DNA of 64,000 nucleotides from Flaveria trinervia (Eukaryota; Streptophyta; Magnoliopsida; Asterales; Asteraceae): positions 10,072,708 through 10,136,707 of the forward strand of contig CM046456.1 of assembly GCA_025506515.1 (NCBI GenBank), in the 5' to 3' direction. The notes below the pieces were generated by a model that was not told the DNA's origin, searched no databases, and saw nothing but the letters and a program-made list of their open reading frames with translations. Of the stretch, positions 9,966-22,752 are shown piece after piece. Positions within the stretch are counted from its first letter, which is position 1. Every line of letters begins with the position of its first letter. The translations under genes were made by a program, and so were the position numbers.

Positions 9966-12900
9966 GAACCTATGGAAAGACCATTATAACACATGAAACA
10001 TGGATATAAACTAGACTCCTGTCAAGATTATCTAATTATATAACTTGTTGGAAAGCTGAAATGATAAACACACAATAACCACCTAAAGTTATGCCATAAA
10101 GACCCAATGATGTTATTAAGCTAAATTTGAAGATGGTTAGGACTCCTGTCAAAGATACCAAACCCACAATATTTGGAAAGTTAACACGATAAACAAATGG
10201 TAACCACATCAATTCGCGTAATGTAAAAATAGCTATGTAAATCCTTCAATTTATGAATGTGTAAACACGAATACACGAATCATAAATATGTGCATTATAT
10301 ATGGTTACATATACACAGTGTTAGGGGATATTCATAACAAGCACAATGATTTTCATAAACATATGTATTTGGATATACACTTGTTTAACTTAACTAAATA
10401 ATCAACCATCATTCATCATTCCTATTCAAATTCCATAAACCACACACTAATGAATGCATTTCATGAATAGATGGTCTAAAACACAAAGTTTTCCAACAAT
10501 ATGTGATTAAAACACCCACAAGATTTATCATTTCATCAAATTCAAAAAGTATACACAATCATTGAAGAATATTCATAGCTTTGTAATAAACATTTACCTA
10601 ATTATCACCAAAAGTTACATGTAATATGTCAATGTATGCTAAGTTTCATCTAATCTAAGTGATAAAGAGTGTTTAGCCCATGATGCTTACAAAAACCACA
10701 ACCAAACTCATAATAATGGAAGAAAACATGATAGATCTAGAGATTATCAAACCAAAGATGAGTAGAGGTGGGTTGTGTGGGTTGAATCTTTCTTTGAAAT
10801 GCTTGATCTGCAACCTCTTTTGAACTCTTGAGAAACTTCCTTCCAAGCCACCATAAAGATGAAGAAAAACTAGGGTTTCATCATCAAATTCCATCTCCCT
10901 CCATTGAAGAAGAAGAAGAGCTTAGAAAGGGGGCTTGATGCGTGTCATGGCCATGACAGGATTTGTCATGGCCATAATACGCAAGAAAAAAGGGGCTGCA
11001 GCTTTTTATGGCCCTGACAGCTCTTGCCATGGCCCTGACAGCTCTTGTCATGGCCATGACAGCTTCTAAACTTCCAAAATCTCGAATTCTTTGGCCTTTT
11101 CTTTTCAAATCATCAAACAACCATTTGAAGCTACAAAAAGCAAATTAATCACAATTAAGTATCGATAAATATTAATTTGAAACAAAAATCACTTAAAATG
11201 GGAAAATATATGTATTATTAACATGTATATTTGTTCACATATCACTTAACTTCAACTAAACCCGACATCAGCCTTAGATTAAACGATGTTCATCATCATC
11301 GAATTGTTTTTTTAAATAGAGGTATTAACTAATTATCATCAAATAATGGACATCTGAAAGTAGAATCATCATGCCATATGAACATAAAACCAACTACGAC
11401 AAACATGCACAATGTCTCAAATTAGCTAGTTCTCATCATCATCGACAACACACTAAGGCCCCACCTCAACAAAAAAACAAACTCAAGTAACACTATCTGA
11501 GGAGATCGACCATGGAAAATCTAGTCAGTGACAGCGTGGGCACAACAGGCAAACCCATCAAACAATCATCAACAATAATAGCCTAATGCCAAAAAAGAGC
11601 ACATGGTAGTAGATCTGAAAACACTAAATAGGTATCGATGAGGCACGACAACAAAGTGGTAACTATGGTGGTTGTGCCACCACCCCTGATCGGTAGAAGA
11701 CGGGAATCCGCTCCACCTCAACCCCAAAGAGGAGGCGGGGCGGACACCATATCTACCGTCGCGTCACCACCATCACCATAAATCCAACACACATAACCAT
11801 GATTACCACTTTAGCTACAGCGCCATTGACAACAAGCCCGCAAGGTCAGACCAACATTGACGATGCGGTTACATGCATCATGTGGCGAACAAAAACGGAG
11901 AGGCGGAGACCCACCATCGCCGACATCACCAGAGAGTTTCTCTCCAAAGGAACATCCATAATAGGGAAGAAGCAGTGCAAGAGTCACTTGTACCATAGGC
12001 ATGAAAAACAGTAAACACAAAACATATGTTCAATTCATCCTCATTTAATATAGGAATAGTTAAATGGTCTCTCTAGTTATATAATGGATTTTTGTTTTTA
12101 TTCAATTATAACGGAAAATTTCAGGAAAGTTAGTTTTAAAAGTTATATTTTTTGTAACATTGAAATCACAGATCCATAATTTGTTACTAAAAAAGTTAGT
12201 ATCCAATTCTCACTAAATCAAATGGACTATTTGTGTAATTAATTTATTTTTCAACGGATTATCGATACATAAATTTATGAGGGATGTTGGTATTGTTACC
12301 AGCCGATCTTTGACGGTTCTTTCAGCAAGTCACAACTAACTTATAATAAAAATAAAAAATGTTTTTGGTTTCCTATAGATAAAAATAACAAGGTGTAAAT
12401 CATATTAAGAAAGTATACATCACGCATATTGTGCTAACTTGGAAAGCCTTCTCTTAGCATTCATCTTTGCATACATTTATCCATGTCATGCATCTTGATT
12501 CCTCTATACGACTAGTAAATTTTGTCCTAAGACGATAATCTATAAATATTAAACAAATGATTAATAGTTTATTAACTTCATAAAAAGTACATATCTCAAT
12601 TGGAGGGCCAAAAGCATAAAATCACATACAAAGGATACAAGAGTAATGGTATAGAAAGGATCATGAGTGGTCTTAAAGCTGAAGATTCTCACAATTTTTA
12701 TACTAACTTGGACAAACTATATAAACTATTTTTTAATCGGCTTTTATTTATAATATAGTTTGTATTTTCTTTTTATTTTATACGAGGTTAAAACCGGTGT
12801 ATCATATGGTTCGGTAAAGGAAAATTGAATTGTCGTAATGAAGATTCAAAAATTATTAAAAAAATACTTTAAGCTTAACATAAGTAATATAAAAATAATA

Positions 12901-13949
12901 TTAAAAAAGTTAATAAAAAAGGATATTTACGAGCTAGAATTATAAATAAAAGTAAATGAGAAAAAGAATCTTAATAAGTTAAAATGTAGACACATGAACC
13001 AATTAGTTACTATTTATTATATCAGCCTAATTAGAATTGAATTCTTTATATGCAAATAATTATGACTTTTATCTTAGGTCTTGGTCCAGCTGAAACAAAC
13101 ACCAGGCTTAATATAATCTCTTTTATCTTAAACAAAGTGAATTGGTCTCTCTCTTATGATTCTCAGCAGCTTACCGCCAAAAATTTAGGCCCACAACTCA
13201 AAAACAACAGATCAAAAAGTACAGCCCATCTATCCTCTCAATTTCAGCCCAACAAGAAAACAGGCCCACATATAAAAACTAAGAGATCAACATCCAACTA
13301 ACAAGCAGTGTTGGGTCATATTAGTACTTAATATGTTCTTGACCATCTAATTCTCAAGTCCACTCCATAATATTAATATGGAGATTATCTTTGCTATTTT
13401 TATTTCTAAATTGGTAGAGATCTAAAAAACAGAAAAATAAAATAAAATTCAATTAAGCAAAGATGTCGTCTATTACACACACTCAAACTCATTTGCATAA
13501 GATACAATAACTTTTGAGGGTAAAAATAATATATTTAATATTATTTACAGATTACCCTTACAATTAGTCATATAATAAATTTACACTTACTGTAACTTAT
13601 ATAAAATTTTACTTTAACTACATATAAACCATAAAACTTAATTTGTTTTAAGATTTCAGTTATATCTTTTAATCTATCATGTTTAAAAAATTTTTGAGAC
13701 TACAATTATAACCTGTGTATTTTTTAATGTTTTGATGTAATTTTTTTGCTAAACCGATCTGTATTCTATGAAGTACAATAAGTTAATGCCTAAATATACA
13801 AGTCGTCATGCAAAACTCATTTATATGGCGTTTTAAATTTTAGCTTAAAAAATATAATAGACTTTTGTAATATTACTAAAAGAATAACAAAAATTAGAAA
13901 GAAGTGTCAGATGTAAAATGTTATCCCCCCACATTATGCGAGAACCATT
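9966..13949. other. Intergenic/repeat-derived DNA, no intact gene
   Basis: No gene is recognisable in these 4 kb. The segment at 10,670-11,120 carries an ORF on the minus strand and short GGCC-centred repeats and may be part of an old LTR. The more GC-rich part at 11,640-12,010 has overlapping ORFs on both strands without family features. The rest is AT-rich with no signal. Confidence 0.45.
10935..11070. repeat. Cluster of TGTCATGGCCATGACA-type palindromes
   Basis: The palindrome GTCATGGCCATGAC occurs near 10,946 and 11,048. Two copies of the word ATGGCCCTGACAGCTCTTG lie between them. The cluster is locally GC-rich within AT-rich DNA and can form cruciforms. Confidence 0.6.
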
Positions 13950-14032
13950 CTAGTATTCACTAATGACAGACAACAGGGTTATTCATAGCCAAAACGATAT
14001 TCATTAGTTTCATACTCCTAAGCCATGCCTTC

Positions 14033-14607
14033 TTATTCCATCTTTTCATTCAAAGAGGATTTCTTGCAATATTTTTTAAAAATTTTAATGATATGATATA
14101 TTGTCCCCACAAAAGTTATTTTGTAACCTTGTAAGATCAATTGTTCTAAACTGAGTACATTTTTGTTCAACAATGGCACATAGTAGACAGTTTCAATCAA
14201 TCTTTTAGTACTACTGCATTCAATCATGTCGTGGCCCTTTTATTTCATATAAATCACCTTTGTGTCATATGGTTTTGCTTCAATGCCAAATAATGGTTCG
14301 AAGATTTTAAACAAGTTTTTGTTCCCTTTGCCATAAACTCACCATCTTGTATTCGTTGTTTGCATACCTTTTGACGATGGCTTACATGATTATAGCATGC
14401 ACATTTATGGTTCTTCCTCTTTTTCTTTTTCTTCTGCAACCATGGAGGTTTCTTTGAATGCGACCCATTCCTTTCTCTCAAAAATCCAAATTTCTCATCA
14501 TTCTTAATTGACCATTCCATATAAGTTGCTTCAAATTTATCACAAAGATTAAACACAATTTGCGGGCTCATTGAAGATTGACATGCCTCGTCACTGGTTT
14601 CAAACAC
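14033..14607 (-). pseudogene. Remnant of copia gag zinc knuckle and protease/pre-integrase
   Basis: The segment 14254-14607 reads a late gag region with a damaged knuckle (CACYNHVSHRQKVC, one ligand out of place) and a basic run before it. A stop at 14254 separates it from 14033-14227, which reads ETVYYVPLLNKNVLSLEQL. That is the typical sequence after the copia protease active site (VPxLxxNLLSxxQL). The N-terminal half of gag is missing or beyond recognition. Non-functional. Confidence 0.7.
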
Positions 14608-14714
14608 ATATGTGTCCTCCGTTGTTCTTTCTTTTAGAACTTCTGCAAATCACTTGCCTTTACATTCTTTGAGAATACAGTTGTTGAGTATTAGGTGTGA
14701 TCAACAAGTCAACT

Positions 14715-15791
14715 TGTTGCTCCAAATTCCTCACCTAGAGGTGAGTTAAAGAAAGAGCAGTGCAAGAGAGTGACTCATCCGGTCCAGGTTCGTCCGTAGG
14801 TGATAATCATCATTTCTCTTCTTCTTAGACATATGAGCTGCAACAAAAAGAACTCGTTAGAGGGCCTTGGAGCTTGAGCTCCGAGGGCACTCCGACGCTC
14901 AAGTTAGTATGTATATAAGATGTATCAAATATAAGCATAAATGTATGAGAGTGAGAATGGAAATGATGGACATAAGATGTTAAAACTAAAGAGATTAGGT
15001 GAATGGTATTCTCTGAGAGAGTAGAGAGAGTTAGGAATGATTGTATGTCCTTTGCATGGTATGAGGAATGGTATTTATAGTGGTTATGATATTAAACTTC
15101 TCATATAGTGATTCTATTCTAAGTAGTCATTGGTCAACCATCTAAACTTAGCTTACTCGATTAGAGGGTTTTATGCCCATTTGGTGCAAAGGGTTTTTGT
15201 ATGATTTAAATGAATCTTGTCTTTTATAATTGACTTCCCTTTCTAGTGTGGCATATATCCTTTTGCCAGTGGTGTCCTTGTTCTTCTACAGAATTTGGCC
15301 TCTCGTTCCTTGTTGTTTTGTGATATGATCATATTCCTCAACAACCAATGAGAACCAACTTTGCCTGTTAAGTTTTATACTCCTTCTACCTGCTCCTTGA
15401 ATTTCTAAGTTTCGGACCTGTACGTTCCCCCATCCTTTGTTTTTCTAGTTTTTGGTCTTCCTCCAGCCGCGGCTGGAGGTTTCCCTGCTTTCCCTTGTGG
15501 CTTCGTTCCTGACCCGCGGTTGACACCTACCCACCGTACATCATGATCTAGTATTGGTTTGAACCGCAACTCATTGTTGCCTGACCTGATCAGTTACAAG
15601 GCATTGTGGAGCCCGCCTTTGATGTCAGCTGGAGCCACGGCTTGGGGTGTGTTCTTACGCCGTGGCTGGGGCTTAACGTTTGTTGTTAAATTGTAAGTTA
15701 GTTGATTCTTGGGTGGTACTCCTTCGAGCCACGGCTTGGGGTGTGCTCTTGGGCCTTGACTAGGACCGATATTTGGGGTGGTACCCCATCA
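14715..15791 (-). repeat. LTR of the gene-less element (3' LTR in element orientation)
   Basis: It starts TGTTGCTCC and ends CCCCATCA on the plus strand, and is 1,077 bp long, like its partner at 20714-21790. It includes the word AGCCGCGGCT near 15,466 and altered versions elsewhere. The G-rich tract that would be the polypurine tract lies just outside at 15792-15804 (minus strand GGACTAGGGGGCA). Confidence 0.9.
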
Positions 15792-16669
15792 TGCCCCCTA
15801 GTCCAATGCTATGGTTTTCACCATAACATTGGAATAAAAATAATATATTCCTTTTTTATGGTTGTTCTTTTTTTCTTCATCCTTTATTCATACTAGTTTC
15901 ATCATTTATTATCGTTGGACAAAACAACACTTAATCCTTTTTTGACGAGTTTGATACATTTGTCTTTCCTGTGACGAACACCATTGCTGTAATGTCTAAT
16001 TGGAGTCTTCAAGATCCCTATGTTTACTTATGCTTTTATTTACTTTGATTGTTTTTGAACTTTTCGCTTATCGAACTCTTGTCAGTTGGTGTTCTTCTTT
16101 TGAATCGACTTTTTTCATTCGTGTTTGGACTAAAGTACGAAGATTGCAAGTAGTGGTATTTTTGGGATAGTAATTACTTGTTAAACGTCTGAACACGCCT
16201 TGAGCTGTTGTGATGTCGATCTCGACTAGTATGCCAAGATCATCATCTCAGATGCGGCTTGCAACACGTAGGATCTTGGCCAAGGCTATTAGCTGGAGGT
16301 GTGATTGGTGCCAAGTTGTGATTTTTGTGTAAATAATTATGATTGAAATCAGCATGGTGATCTGTATTGCGATAGTGGTTTATATCACCATATCTCAATT
16401 TTTATGTTTTCTTGGAGATCATATCTCATCTATAACCAACACTTGAAGATCATGTATCATTTTCTTCTTCTTCACTTTCTTTTTTATTTCTTTAAGACAC
16501 CATTGATTTAAGCTCTAAATGTATGCCAAAACTTGACATTTGAAGAGACATTATTTGGATACGTTTAAGGATTGACCCGTAGCTGACATGGACATCCGTC
16601 GTGTTCCGACTAGTTAGGTTTCCTCGCGCTTGTGCAATCACGTGATGGTTGTTACCCGCCTAGATAACC

Positions 16670-17850
16670 TATTTGCATTATCTACCCAAATATAGGTAAG
16701 TATTTTAATTGATTTCAATACTATCTATGCAAACATAGTTGAGCAACTAATCAGCTAGCTTGTAGTGCTTTCTACCCAGACATAGTAGGATGGTTTGCTA
16801 CTTTAGATATGGTTGCGAAATTGGCATTGATATTATTTACTCAAGCATAGCTAATTCAAATGATTTCAATTTATCGACTCAAGCATGGTTTAGTGATTCA
16901 GATGACTTCAAACTTATCTACCCAAAATGGTTGGGTGATTCCGTTTTTCCATGGTTATTGACTTAGACATGGGTGAGCTTTTTGATCGCGTTATCTACCC
17001 AAGCATCGTTAGGTGATTCAATTGGTTTCATGATTACTAGCTCAAGCATGGTCAAGCCGTTTGCTTTGACATCATCTACCCAAGCATGGTTACTCGCTTG
17101 ATCTCATGGTTACTAACTCCAACATAAGTGAGTTATATGATTGCTTTTAACATCATATACCCAAGCCTAGTTACTTGCTTGATCTCATGGTTACTAACTC
17201 AAATGTGAATGTGATTGCTTTTACCATCATCTACCCAAGCCTAGTTACTTGCTTGGTCTCATGGTTACAAAACTTGAACATGATTGAGTTACTTGGTTTC
17301 TTGTAACATCATATACTCAAGCTTGGTTACTTGCTTGATCTTATGGTTACTAAACTCAAACGTGAATGTGATTGCTTTTACTATCATCTATCCAAGCCTG
17401 GTTACTTGCTTGGTCTCATGGTTACAAAACTTGAACATGATTGAGTTACTTGGTTTCTTGTAACATCATATACTCAAGTTTGGTTACTTTCTTGATCTTA
17501 TGGTTACTAAACTCAAACGTAATTGAGTTACGTGGTTGCATGCAACATTATCTACTCAAGTTTGGTTACTTGCTTGATTTCATGGCTACTAACTCGGACA
17601 TGACTGACTGTTACTTGGTTGCTTGTAACATCATCTACCCAAGCTTGGTCGAGTGACTTAAGTGCTTTGAAAGTTATCCACCAGACGTGGCTGGCTGACT
17701 TAGGTGCTTTCAATGTTTTTCACCTAGACATGGCTAGGTAACTTAATTGTTTTCAAAGTTGTCCACCCAGACATGGCTGGGTGACTTAGTTTCTTTTAGC
17801 GTTGTTTACCCAGATGTGGCTGAGTGGCTTATCTACTTTTAAAAGTTGAA
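16670..17850. repeat. Degenerate tandem array with higher-order unit
   Basis: About fifteen imperfect copies of a roughly 75-80-bp unit recur, each with words such as CTACCCAAGC, TGGTTACTTGCTT and CTCATGGTTACTAA. In the centre two adjacent copies have fused into a 157-bp higher-order unit: 17205-17361 and 17362-17518 are nearly identical. No reading frame stays open through the array on either strand. Confidence 0.75.
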
Positions 17851-19040
17851 ATAATCATTTAGTTTTATATAAATACATGTAATGCCTTTAAAGCTAAGCT
17901 CTATTCGATGCATGCAGGATGGTGGTGAGATCTAGTTAAGTGACTTTGTACGCGCAATTGTTCCCAACTTTTCTTATTAAACAACGACCTTATTACCGAG
18001 GTCTTGGCTTCCCTTGATTCCCCATCCTGTTGTTATATTACTTCAAAACACATGGTCTCTTTCTTTGAAAACTTGCTTCTTTACTCTGACATTGTAGTAT
18101 CGTTTAATCTCCTTCTAGTGTATCACTTCGTGGACTGCAGGCGATGATATAATCATTGACTTATTTTGATAAACTTTTTCTCCTTATGGCTTTGGGCCAC
18201 GAATAGGATGGTTTCCTATGGCTTTGGCCGTGATTTCCCCATAACATCATGGTTAAGTCTTGGCTCGAAGCTATTCTATTTTACTCTCTTGGTAGTATTT
18301 TACCAAAAATCACTAAGACGAAAAGACCAAACCCCAACCACAAAAGGTTAACAAAGCAAAGCAACATGGCCTGGTCGTGCCTTTCATACTCAAAGAAGGC
18401 TATACCTCGGCCAACAATCATGCATTTGATCAGTTGAGTGGGAACTGTAGCTCTTTGCTTGGAGTTTTTAGAGGTCAAGTGTCAAGGTAACTATTTAGCT
18501 GAGATTTAAGCTCGCGAGCTGATATGCTACCTTGTGTTATCATTCTTGAGGATGATGAAATGTCTAATATATTATCTATTTGGTCATCATTTGAGGAAAT
18601 TGATCTTGAGAACATGGAGGTGATATACAACTTCAAGCAAACTATAGGGTAATTGGCAACCTTTAGTTTGTTTGGATTAGGCTGTAGGAAATGGTTGAAA
18701 ATTGACCACTTGTTATTTGCTTTAAATGAAGCAACAGAGGGCTAACATAGACGATCGGGTAGGGGTTAACTAGAGTTGTGTCTAGCAATTATAGGTGTAG
18801 TTGGGGTTACGACTCGAGATGGAAAACAAGAACTGCAAGTGAAAGTGGGCACTTCATGAGTCCAAGCCGCGGCTCAAGCTAGATGGGATACAAGTATATA
18901 AATCACATGGATCCAACGAGGTGGAGCTTTGAGTGGTCAATGTGATTACTTATAATTACTTATATTACTTGTAAGGAATCTAGATTAATACTTTTTCACA
19001 AAGTGACAAGTTAGGCTAGTATATTAAATAAATACATATT

Positions 19041-19041
<1 letters not shown>

Positions 19042-19092
<51 letters not shown>
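19042..19092. repeat. (TA)n microsatellite
   Basis: About 50 bp of pure TA inside the gene-less element. Confidence 0.95.
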
Positions 19093-19094
<2 letters not shown>

Positions 19095-20701
19095 TAATGC
19101 AATTCTCCTATATGTGTAGCAACCACGACATCTTTTGTAGCAGCTGTTAGGTTAAGAGAATAGATAAGTTAGGTCGGGATGGGTCGTGACATTAAGCTCT
19201 CCATAGTAGTGTAAGATCCATATAAGAGGGAGTTACTAGAAGTTTTATTTTTAATTTGAATTCCTTTTGCAACATGACTCGCCCCATATGACACAAACAT
19301 GACCAAAGGTGAGCCCAAATCACAATAACACTAAAAGACTCTAAAGGAGCAAACAAGTGGCCCTATACAATGCCAAGACGCGGCTCAAGAGTAGGATGTA
19401 ATCCCCTGCCGCGGCTCAAGGGTGGGATATAATCCCAGGCCGCGGCTGATAGTCATATGATGAAAAAGAAGATCACAGAAGGAACAAGGATGTGATTTGA
19501 ACCATAGAATCCATCCCATGCCGCGACTGGATACATTATGTAGGTGTTAAAAGAAAGAGTAGCAAAACCAACACATAAACACATAAAATGATCCTTCATT
19601 AGTAGCCATGCGTCTGAAGGCTGCAACGAGCCGCGGCTGATGTTAGGCTATAATCGAGCTGCGGTTAGTCTTCTCAAATAGACTCTTGGCCTAACAAAGT
19701 TCGTAGGTTTCGACTATGGAGTAGGGATGTGATTCGGATCACACTAAGCTGGAGGTGAAAAACTTAGAAACATATGTAGCTCTAAAAACCCATCCTAAGA
19801 AAGATGAAGTGTTTCTAAAGATATGTAATGCTTTCAAAATAAATTGAAGTCTTAAGAACAAAAGTCATGGAAAGTTGTACAACTCTCCTGACATAAAGCT
19901 ACTTATGAAAATGACCCAACTATGCATCTTCACGTGCCTCTTGGATGTATGTTTTGTCTTTTTCTGACCAAGAGATGATACACTTCTGTACATAATTTTT
20001 ACATTTATTGTAACTCTAGTTACCATTTAGAGCACTCACAGTGGATTCCTTAAAAGTATGTGAGTGTGTTTGGTATATTATATGGATAAAAATAAGGAAG
20101 TTACTATGAATGCTCTTAAAAAGTTCAAAAATCTTGGTCAACCTCTTAATTAGGAGTGCGAAAGTGATTTATGGCTTTTATTAAGTTGTCAATCCAAATG
20201 TATTAATTAATATATAAGTTTTGACATGTATGGTGCGAAAATGTTTGTAAATACCAAGGGTATGACAAAATCATGTGAAATAGTATGGTACCATATGAAT
20301 TGGGTTATTTGTTTATAAACAACTTCTTATTTTATATCTAATCTTTGTTTTACAAGAACCCTTTTCTTAAGGTTTGTCGCTTTTTAAATTATTCCTTTGG
20401 TGCATGAGATAGACTAAAAACAAAAGGACTTTAGTTCTATGAGATACAACAGATCATGTTATTGCAACAAAGTGAATTATAGACCATGAAACAAACTAAC
20501 GAATATAATTTTGTATATATCCGTAGATCCACGCATACTAATTTTTTTTTCTAACAAAAATAATGTGGAAGGTATGAACATTAGAACCTGGTAACCAGAG
20601 TCGCAAGTATTGACCTGGACATCACATATGGAACATGAAAATGCACAGATCCAACCGTTGTGTAGAGAATACGAAGCACATTTTGTTCGTGTGGTCCCAC
20701 G

Positions 20702-20713
20702 GATGGCGCCAAA
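20702..20713 (-). other. Primer binding site of the gene-less element
   Basis: On the minus strand TTTGGCGCCATC follows the LTR directly. TGGCGCC is the first part of the primer site used by many plant gypsy-type elements. The complementarity beyond the first eight bases to any given tRNA is not something I can check here. Confidence 0.65.
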
Positions 20714-21790
20714 TGTTGCTCCAAATTACTCACCTAAAGGTGAGTTAAAGAAAGAGCAGTGCAAGAGAGTGACTCATCCGGTCCAGGTTCGCCCGTAGGT
20801 GATAATCATCGTTTCTCTTCTTCTTAGACATATGAGCTGCAACCAAAAGAACTCGTTAGAGGGCCCTGGAGCTTGAGCTCCGAGGGAACTCCGACGCTCA
20901 AGTCAATATGTATATAAGATGTATCAAATATAAGCATAAATGTATGAGAGTGAGAATGGAAATGATGAACATAAGATGTTAAAACTAAAGAGATTAGGTG
21001 AATGGTATTCTCTGAGAGAGTAGAGAGAGTTAGGAATGATTGTATGTCCTTTGCATGATATGAGGAATGATATTTATAGTGGTTGTGATATTAAACTTCT
21101 CATATAGTGATTCTATTCTAAGTAGTCCTTGGTCAAACATCTGAACTTAGCTTACTTGATTAGAGGGTTTAATGTCCAGTTGGTGCAAAGGGTTTTTGTA
21201 TGATTTAAATGAATCTTGTCTTTTATAGTTGACTTCCCTTTTTGTTGTGACATATATCCTTTTGCTAGTGGTGTCCTTGTTCTTCTATAGAATTTGGCTT
21301 TTTGTTCCTTGTTGTTTTGTGATCTGATCATATTCCTCGACAACCAATGAGAACCAACCTTGCCTGTTAAGTTTTATACTCCTTCTACCTGCTCCTTGAA
21401 TTTCTAAGTGTCGTACCTGTACGTTCCCCCTTCCTTTGTTTTTCTAGTTTTTGGTCTTCCTCCAGCCGCGGCTGGAGGTTTCCCTGCTTTCCCTTGTGGC
21501 TTCGTTCCTGAGCCGCGGCTGACACCTACCCACCGTACATCATGATCTAGTATTGGTTTGAACCCCAACTCATTGTTGCCTAACCTGATCAGTTACGAGG
21601 CATTGTGGAGCCCGCCTTTGATGTCAGCTAGAGCCGCGGCTTGGGGTGTGTTCTTAGGTCGTGGCTGGGGCTTAACGTTTGTTGTTAAATTGTAAGTTAG
21701 CTGATTCTTGGGTGGTACTCCTTCGAGCCGCGGCTTGTGGTGTGCTCCTGGGCCATGACTAGGACCGATATTTGGGGTGGTACCCCATCA
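20714..21790 (-). repeat. LTR of the gene-less element (5' LTR in element orientation)
   Basis: This is the partner of 14715-15791, with the same length and ends. The GCCGCGGCT words near 21,466, 21,512, 21,634 and 21,727 are intact here, while several are altered in the other LTR (for example GCCACGGCT). That pattern fits methylation-driven C-to-T decay. Confidence 0.9.
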
Positions 21791-21945
21791 CAACTCATAT
21801 TAGTCATGTTAAAGTTTGGTGTCATTAGTGTAATGTTTGATTGTATAGGGGTTAAATGTGTCATATCTTGTTTTTCTTAAACAAGTGGATTAGTTAGTTA
21901 AGATGGTAGTTGGAGAAGATTACTCAACTTCTTCTTAATGATCTG

Positions 21946-22157
21946 CAGGGGTGTTTAATATTCGAATCAGATTCGAAAAACTCGAAATTCGATTTGATTC
22001 TAGTTGAAAATCACTGATTGGAAATTCGATTAGAATTCGATTCGATTCGAGGTATAATTGTCGAATTCGAATCGAATTGTGAATTTGTGATATTCGATTC
22101 GAAATTCGAATTACAAATACACACATGTATTTCTTTATTTTTTATTTTAGTATATTA

Positions 22158-22217
<60 letters not shown>

Positions 22218-22582
22218 GCCTGATTGATACCTTTTGACTTATTTGAAACTTATAATATTTTATATGTTACGTTTGTTTATATATTTTAAGCATTTGAAAT
22301 TTGATTTGCGAATGAATTTTAGTTTATGCTATTTGATTAAATATTTTTTTATTAAATACGAATCGAATAAACTCAAATTCGATTTGAATTCGATTCTAAT
22401 TCGATCTTTTTCGAATATGAATCGAATTCGATTCCAATTTAAAAGTTTCGAATTTGATTTTATTCGAATTCCATTTTTATTTTTATTCGAATTCCATTTT
22501 TATTTTTATTTGAATTCGAATTCAGTTTGAAATTTTCAAAATTCGATTAGCTCGAATTCGACTAGATTCGATGAACACCCCT
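21946..22582. mobile_element. hAT-type MITE, 637 bp
   Basis: The left end CAGGGGTGTTTA and the right end TGAACACCCCT are inverted, and AATGATCT (8 bp) is duplicated on both sides (21937-21944, 22583-22590). An 8-bp duplication and CAGGGGTG-type ends are hallmarks of hAT-derived MITEs. Much of the interior consists of GAATTCGAATCG-like palindromes, and a TA microsatellite lies at about 22,151-22,211. No transposase is present. It is inserted in the leader of the older minus-strand copia element. Confidence 0.8.
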
Positions 22583-22733
22583 AATGATCTGTAATCATCT
22601 TCGTTCTTGATAGAATAACATTGAAGTTCTCTAATTCATTCATCATAGATTAGATTTGAGTATAATTGTCCGTGCATCAACAATAGTCCTTTGATTCTCA
22701 ACAACACCGACCGGCCCATAGGTTTCGCGAACG

Positions 22734-22747
22734 ATGGCTCTGATCCA
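22734..22747 (-). other. Primer binding site of the minus-strand copia element
   Basis: The minus strand reads TGGATCAGAGCCAT, one base short of the copia primer site TGGTATCAGAGC. It lies about five bases after the LTR end. Confidence 0.65.
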
Positions 22748-22752
22748 CTTCT

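Larger units (their letters stand above)
15792..20713 (-). other. Non-coding internal region of the gene-less element
   Basis: There is no gag, protease, integrase or reverse transcriptase motif in any frame. It contains a degenerate tandem array (about 16,670-17,850), a TA microsatellite (19042-19092), and repeated GCCGCGGCT words between 18,870 and 19,660. Small ORFs at 17441-17656 and 18166-18478 look like chance. Confidence 0.75.
14715..21790 (-). mobile_element. Complete gene-less LTR retrotransposon (LARD-like), 7.08 kb
   Basis: Two 1,077-bp LTRs (14715-15791 and 20714-21790) share the same ends and length, and a perfect 5-bp duplication CAACT flanks the whole (14710-14714, 21791-21795). 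The orientation is minus: TTTGGCGCC, a primer-site sequence, adjoins the right-hand LTR on the minus strand, and a G-rich tract adjoins the other. Counting by eye I find about 50 differences between the LTRs, roughly 95% identity, so the insertion is fairly young. The 4.9-kb internal part has no ORF above about 70 codons and no gag or pol motif. The element must have moved using proteins from another element. The family is not known to me. Confidence 0.88.

Noticed and set aside
11799..12020. Overlapping ORFs on both strands in a GC-richer patch
   Set aside because: No domain, splice context or conserved motif; open frames on both strands follow from local composition.
21807..22682. Apparent copia LTR (TGTTAAAG...CATCAACA) with TAGTC near both ends
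   Set aside because: The would-be duplication is offset by one base from the TG/CA ends, and the segment is explained as the leader of the minus-strand copia element by the primer site at 22,734 and the CAACT join.
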